Positions 59,880 to 64,000 of a DNA stretch of 64,000 nucleotides are shown here, piece by piece. Positions within the stretch are counted from its first letter, which is position 1; each line of letters begins with the position of its first letter. The DNA is from Urophycis tenuis. Lineage: Eukaryota > Chordata > Actinopteri > Gadiformes > Phycidae. Location: the NCBI GenBank assembly GCA_036785325.1, contig JAXIVH010000008.1:11093937-11157936 (forward strand), in the 5' to 3' direction. The translations under genes were made by a program, and so were the position numbers. Below the pieces are notes generated by a model, which saw only the letters and a program-made list of their open reading frames with translations, was not told where the DNA came from and did not search any database.

Positions 59880-61270
59880 ATAATTGTAGTTTTCTTCAAC
59901 AGCTTCAATGTCATGTGACAGTGAAGTCAAATCAATAACAGATATTATCCCTACACTGGACAATAGGACATAGGTCTACCTCTTTAAACTGAATATTAGG
60001 GTTTCTCCTATTTCATGTGAATATTTTAATACTTAATTCATAATATTCGTTCAATAGCTCCCATGTCACGTGACCAGACTCAATAAATAAAATATGTTAT
60101 CCCTACTCTAGACAATGATACAAGCATCATACTGGAAAGTAGTGCTTTATATGAATATTTTAATACAAAATGCATATTGTGAGACAATTAACATTAGGCT
60201 ACTTGGGCAGTTACTTATGCCGTTCAGTGAAGTTTACTGATTTACAGGGAAGAGAATAATTGCATAAAGTAGAAGTGAGGAATGGTCGTAAATGGGAGGG
60301 ACATTTAGCCCCCTCCCTGGTCGGATCCTACGTCCATGTCACATTATGTTATCAATCAATTATCCAAAGCATGTATTCTCCGGGATTCCACTTATCAAAC
60401 CCATTGTATCCATTATGCCACTTTCTCACTCGGATCCTTAGGGAACACCATACGTTTTACCACAAACTACAGTCTGTTTTGTATTCACATGGGTGTTATC
60501 ATGTAACAATACCCTAATAATAATGCCAAGCTTCATTATAGCCTAAATGTATGCTGAAATACGTAGGCCTAAGTTTAGCTTCTAAAGTTAAGGAATTGTT
60601 GTTGTTGTTTTTTTTCAGTTTGATAAGGAGTTTTCTCAGCAAATAACCACAATGACTTTAAATGTGAACCTTGTGAACCTTGAAGCTACTTTTGTATGAT
60701 TGACTTTCTGTCTCCGTATGCATGTTTGATTAGAATTGGTAAACCCCATTCCGAAAATTATTTGTTGAGGTGGTGGTAAGCATTTGAACCACGGTTGTAT
60801 AATAACTATTTTAACCTCTTGGTCTCGCAGAAGCGTACATTTGAAAACCGCCACGCCATGAACGTGATGAAAACGTGATGAACACGTTTCCCCGCCCCTC
60901 CACTGTTGTATGTTGATCACAAGCACGTGAAGTACCACGCTGGAGTGAAGGAACCATTCTCAGAACCTGATAGGGGCGTTAGAGTAATCACTACCACTAA
61001 CATTCAGGGTTTGAGAAATAATTGAGTCACTTTGTCGAATATTACAAAATTGAAGTTAAAAAAAATACCGTACACGATTCTATAACATATGAATTTCATA
61101 TGAAAATTAGCATATTCAAAGTACTTACATCTATGCTTTTCAATCGGTACGCTATATACAACGGTCAAATAACACATATATGCGAGGTCCTAATAAAGCA
61201 TATTTAGCATTAACTTTGTCGTGTGCTTAATCATGCCTGTTACTTGCCGTTGTTGACATTTAAATAGTCT
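59880..61270. other. Intergenic before stk35, nothing recognised
   Basis: AT-rich, with no coding exon, RNA gene or transposon end that I can support. The stk35 leader begins within or after this stretch. Confidence 0.45.
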
Positions 61271-61500
61271 TACTTTGACATCGATACCCCGTGTTCTTTT
61301 TCGAATGGACTCACCCGGGGCAGTAATCCTCCCCTCCCCTCAATGTTCAACTGTGTTGAACACTTTGTACTAATGCATGTCTGTTTTCAGTCTCAGGACA
61401 TAGGCAGAACAATTATTGTGGCCACACTGGAATCGTCGCATCCATTGGCAACATGTGGAGTGATAACGCATTTTTGCTTGAATCATAAAGGGAGGGACCT

Positions 61501-63082
61501 ATGGATACCGCAGGTGACAACAGGCGAAGGCGCACCAGGAGTGTGCGAGCATGCTGCAAACAATTTGGACAAGATAAATCGACCAAAAGGGAAATCGCAA
61601 ATGTACTCAAGTCGTTGAGCATGGGGAATACAGATGACGACGACATGGAGGATGACACTGTTTTTCAAAAGAATGGCAGTATAGAGAGGCGAGTTATGTC
61701 ACCCAGATATAACATACTGCGTGAGGTGGGGAGGGGTAGCTATGGCGTGGTTTACGAAGCGGTTGCCCGCAGATCAGGAGCCAAAGTTGCAGTTAAGAAA
61801 CTTCGATGCGATGCACCAGAAAATGTCGAGCTGGCCTTACAGGAATTCTGGGCCTTGGCAAGTTTGGAAAAACGACATCAAAACGTTGTGCAGTTGGAAG
61901 AATGTGTGTTGCAAAGAAACGGCCTGGCCCAGAAAATGAGCCATGGGAACAAACGATCGAGGCAGTACTTGCGCCTGGTGGAGACTTCGTTAAAAGGTAG
62001 GACATTTCAGTGTATATTACAAAAATACTAAGTTGTTTACTGTGACACGATTTCGTGGAACCGAGCAGTCTGTCTAAAAAACATCTGAAGGCTTTCGGTG
62101 CTGACCGCTCACATTGTCTCCAAACATGTTGCCTTCTCTGAGGTTTGGTAACAGCGTTACGTAATTTGTTAGTTACAGTGGCCATCGTCGGAACGATATA
62201 CCTTTTGAAAATAGTTAACATATAATGCAGTGCCTTTTTAATCGACGATACCATGTTTTAGTAAGATGTTGAAGTCTAAGCAGGCGTACGTTTTTGTCGC
62301 CATGACATGGACTCATTTGGGGGGTTAAGGGTCGTCCAGCCAAAATGGAGTCTGTTCCTATAGCTCACTCCTTACATCCCGACGTTATTTGTCTGCATTT
62401 GAACCGATGATCTGAACCATACATGCCATTTTCCGTGTTTGGTTCTTGCGGCCTCTTGTTTGTAATGTGACAATTTGTTTCGACAGGAAAATAAAGTCAA
62501 CCAATTCTTTGTTGTTGACAAACAGTCGTGGCAATGGCGTTGCTTGATAGGCGTGGGACTTGATCATTTAAGGGTAATTTGTTAATGGCACAACAACGAT
62601 GTTTCAGTTTTTTGTTGTTGTTGCGCTATGTAGGATATGTAGAAGGCTATTTCACGATTCTTTTCGTTTCGTTTTTGCTCTCACACAGCTTGTACTGCCA
62701 TGTTACTTTTTATCCAGGCACTTACTTCATCACTTTTAGCTGAGATGGTCCCTTAGAGAGGAAGGAATGTGTTGTTCTAATTTAATTTTTTTATTCATGG
62801 AGGCTTCTCTGACCACATTTCAGTCATCCATACATGTGGCCCAGCTAACTTAAAGGCAGATAATGCCATACCACCTCACCATTTCCCCTTTCTTGACACT
62901 TTCTTTGCAGGGGAGCGAGTGTTGAGTCACCCAGAGGAGCCCTGCTACCTGTGGTTTGTCATGGAGTTTTGCGAGGGTGGTGACCTCAACCAGTTCATCC
63001 TCTCCCGGCGGCCGGACCCTCGCACCAACAGCAGCTTCATGCTGCAGCTCACCAGCGCCGTTGCCTTCCTGCATGACAACAA

Positions 63083-63116
<34 letters not shown>

Positions 63117-63638
63117 CTCATCTCGGAGAAGTCCGGCAAACCCGTTCTCAAGGTGGCCGACTTTGGCCTCAGCAAGGTCTGCGCCGGCCTCGGCAGCGCC
63201 GCTTGTCTGGGCAAGGAAGGCGAGGACAACAACAAGAACCGCACATCCAACATCAACAAGTACTGGTTGTCGTCGGCGTGCGGCTCAGACTTTTTCATGG
63301 CCCCCGAAGTGTGGGAGGGCCACTACACGGCCAAGGCAGACATCTTTGCCCTGGGCATCATCATCTGGGCCATGTTGGAGAGGATCACCTTCATTGACGC
63401 CGAGTCCAAGAGGGAGCTGTTGGGCACATACGTGAGACAGGGGGAGGACATTGTGCCGGTCGGAGAGGCGCTGCTAGAGAACCCAAAAATGGTACTTCAC
63501 ATTCCGCAGAAACGGAGGTCCTCCATGTCCGACGGCGTGAAGAAGCTGCTGATGGACATGCTGGCGGTCAACCCCCAGGACCGACCCGACGCCTTCGAGC
63601 TTCAGGCCCGGGTGGACCAGGTCACCTGCGCCGGCTGA
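61501..63638 (+). CDS. stk35: Serine/threonine kinase 35 (CLIK1-type nuclear kinase), 2 exons
   Basis: Exons 61501-61996 and 62911-63638 join in phase 1: 1,224 nt, 407 aa. An in-frame TAA about 20 bases upstream of 61501 fixes this as the first ATG of the exon. The N-terminus is basic (RRRRTRSVR), a possible nuclear signal, followed by an acidic DDDDMEDD. The kinase domain starts near 69: Gly loop GRGSYG (77-82), VAVKK (Lys 99), the family's PENVELAL block, HRDLKPDN (226-233), DFG (249-251), FMAPEVWEGHY, and the end NPQDRPDAFEL...DQVTCAG. All catalytic residues are kept. STK35 and PDIK1L are close relatives. The opening MSPRYNILREVGRG and the end DQVTCA favour STK35. Known: mammalian STK35 is mainly nuclear and binds the LIM protein PDLIM1. 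Mammalian STK35 has a longer N-terminus than this. Confidence 0.93.
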
Positions 63639-64000
63639 CTGGCCGCACAGGTGTGTTTTTTTATTTTTCTTGTCATCTCAACATTTAATAGCTTTTTTTT
63701 TTTTCTCCCAGTACAATTTCTAAATATATAAACGGGATGCCAACATTTTGGAGTGCCCCTAACCACTGCCCCAACCCAAACTTAAAACCCAATTCTCCTG
63801 TTCTTACTCATTATTATGGAGGAGTTTAATATCCTTGTTTCTGTTTTGTATTTACATGTGGAATATATTTAGCCTAGTGTTCTGAATTCCCGCTCTAGAT
63901 TATAGAGTGTTCTACTATTCTCAGTTCGTCAGTTGACCATAAGAATTCTGTTTGTGTTTATGTAAAAGTAATTTTTTTTTCACCTATAGTTCGGTTGAGT

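Noticed and set aside
62945..63435. Alternative frames over the stk35 kinase exon (117 minus, 159 plus)
   Set aside because: GC-rich exon keeps other frames open; only the kinase frame carries motifs.
1..64000. CRISPR array, bacterial operon or phage elements
   Set aside because: No spaced direct repeats of that type are seen, and all genes are split by spliceosomal introns.

Overview
This is vertebrate nuclear DNA, almost certainly from a ray-finned (teleost) fish. The evidence is GT-AG split genes with vertebrate-type proteins and the repeat types present: tRNA-derived SINEs sharing a tail with an L2-like LINE, hAT and Tc1 elements, Ty3/gypsy remnants and long (TG)n tracts. I cannot name the species. 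All five genes were rebuilt by hand from splice sites and reading frame, and each model closes in frame. All five lie on the + strand.

Layout. (1) 878-6590: a ten-exon GH18 chitinase-like gene (about 503 aa) with a signal peptide and a C-terminal CBM14-like exon. The catalytic Glu is Gln, so it is probably a pseudoenzyme. (2) 8484-16042: arfrp1, an ARF-like Golgi GTPase (201 aa, seven exons). Its introns hold a Tc1-like element, a 0.6 kb sequence present twice, and two abutting TTAA-bounded inverted-repeat elements. (3) 16.8-21.5 kb: repeats only. These are a 27-bp minisatellite, a decayed L2-like LINE and a 1.16 kb non-autonomous hAT inserted in that LINE. (4) 21654-29291: stmn3 (SCLIP), 181 aa, five exons, with a GC-AG last intron. 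(5) 31644-48789: helz2, about 2,910 aa in 19 coding exons, carrying zinc fingers, a UPF1-like helicase, an RNB ribonuclease domain and a second UPF1-like helicase. A 2.4 kb foldback repeat sits in its first coding intron. An ISRE-like motif and two uORFs lie upstream. (6) 48.8-57.2 kb: repeat-rich intergenic DNA with L1/Tx1- and L2-like fragments, a 177-bp tandem repeat, a frameshifted reverse transcriptase, (ATCT)n and a second hAT copy. (7) 57.2-63.6 kb: stk35, 407 aa in two exons, preceded 4 kb upstream by a decayed copy of its own 5' end and a Ty3/gypsy remnant.

arfrp1, stmn3 and helz2 are neighbours on human 20q13.33, so this is a conserved synteny block. The genes are not an operon and do not share one pathway: Golgi trafficking (arfrp1), microtubule regulation in neurons (stmn3), interferon-linked RNA helicase/nuclease (helz2), nuclear kinase (stk35) and a secreted lectin-like protein (the chitinase homologue).

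I see no clear new gene system. The points most worth following are the Glu-to-Gln chitinase-like gene with a (TG)n-only acceptor, the foldback in the helz2 intron that splits a zinc finger, the helz2 uORF overlapping the start codon, two GC-AG introns, and the duplicated stk35 5' end.
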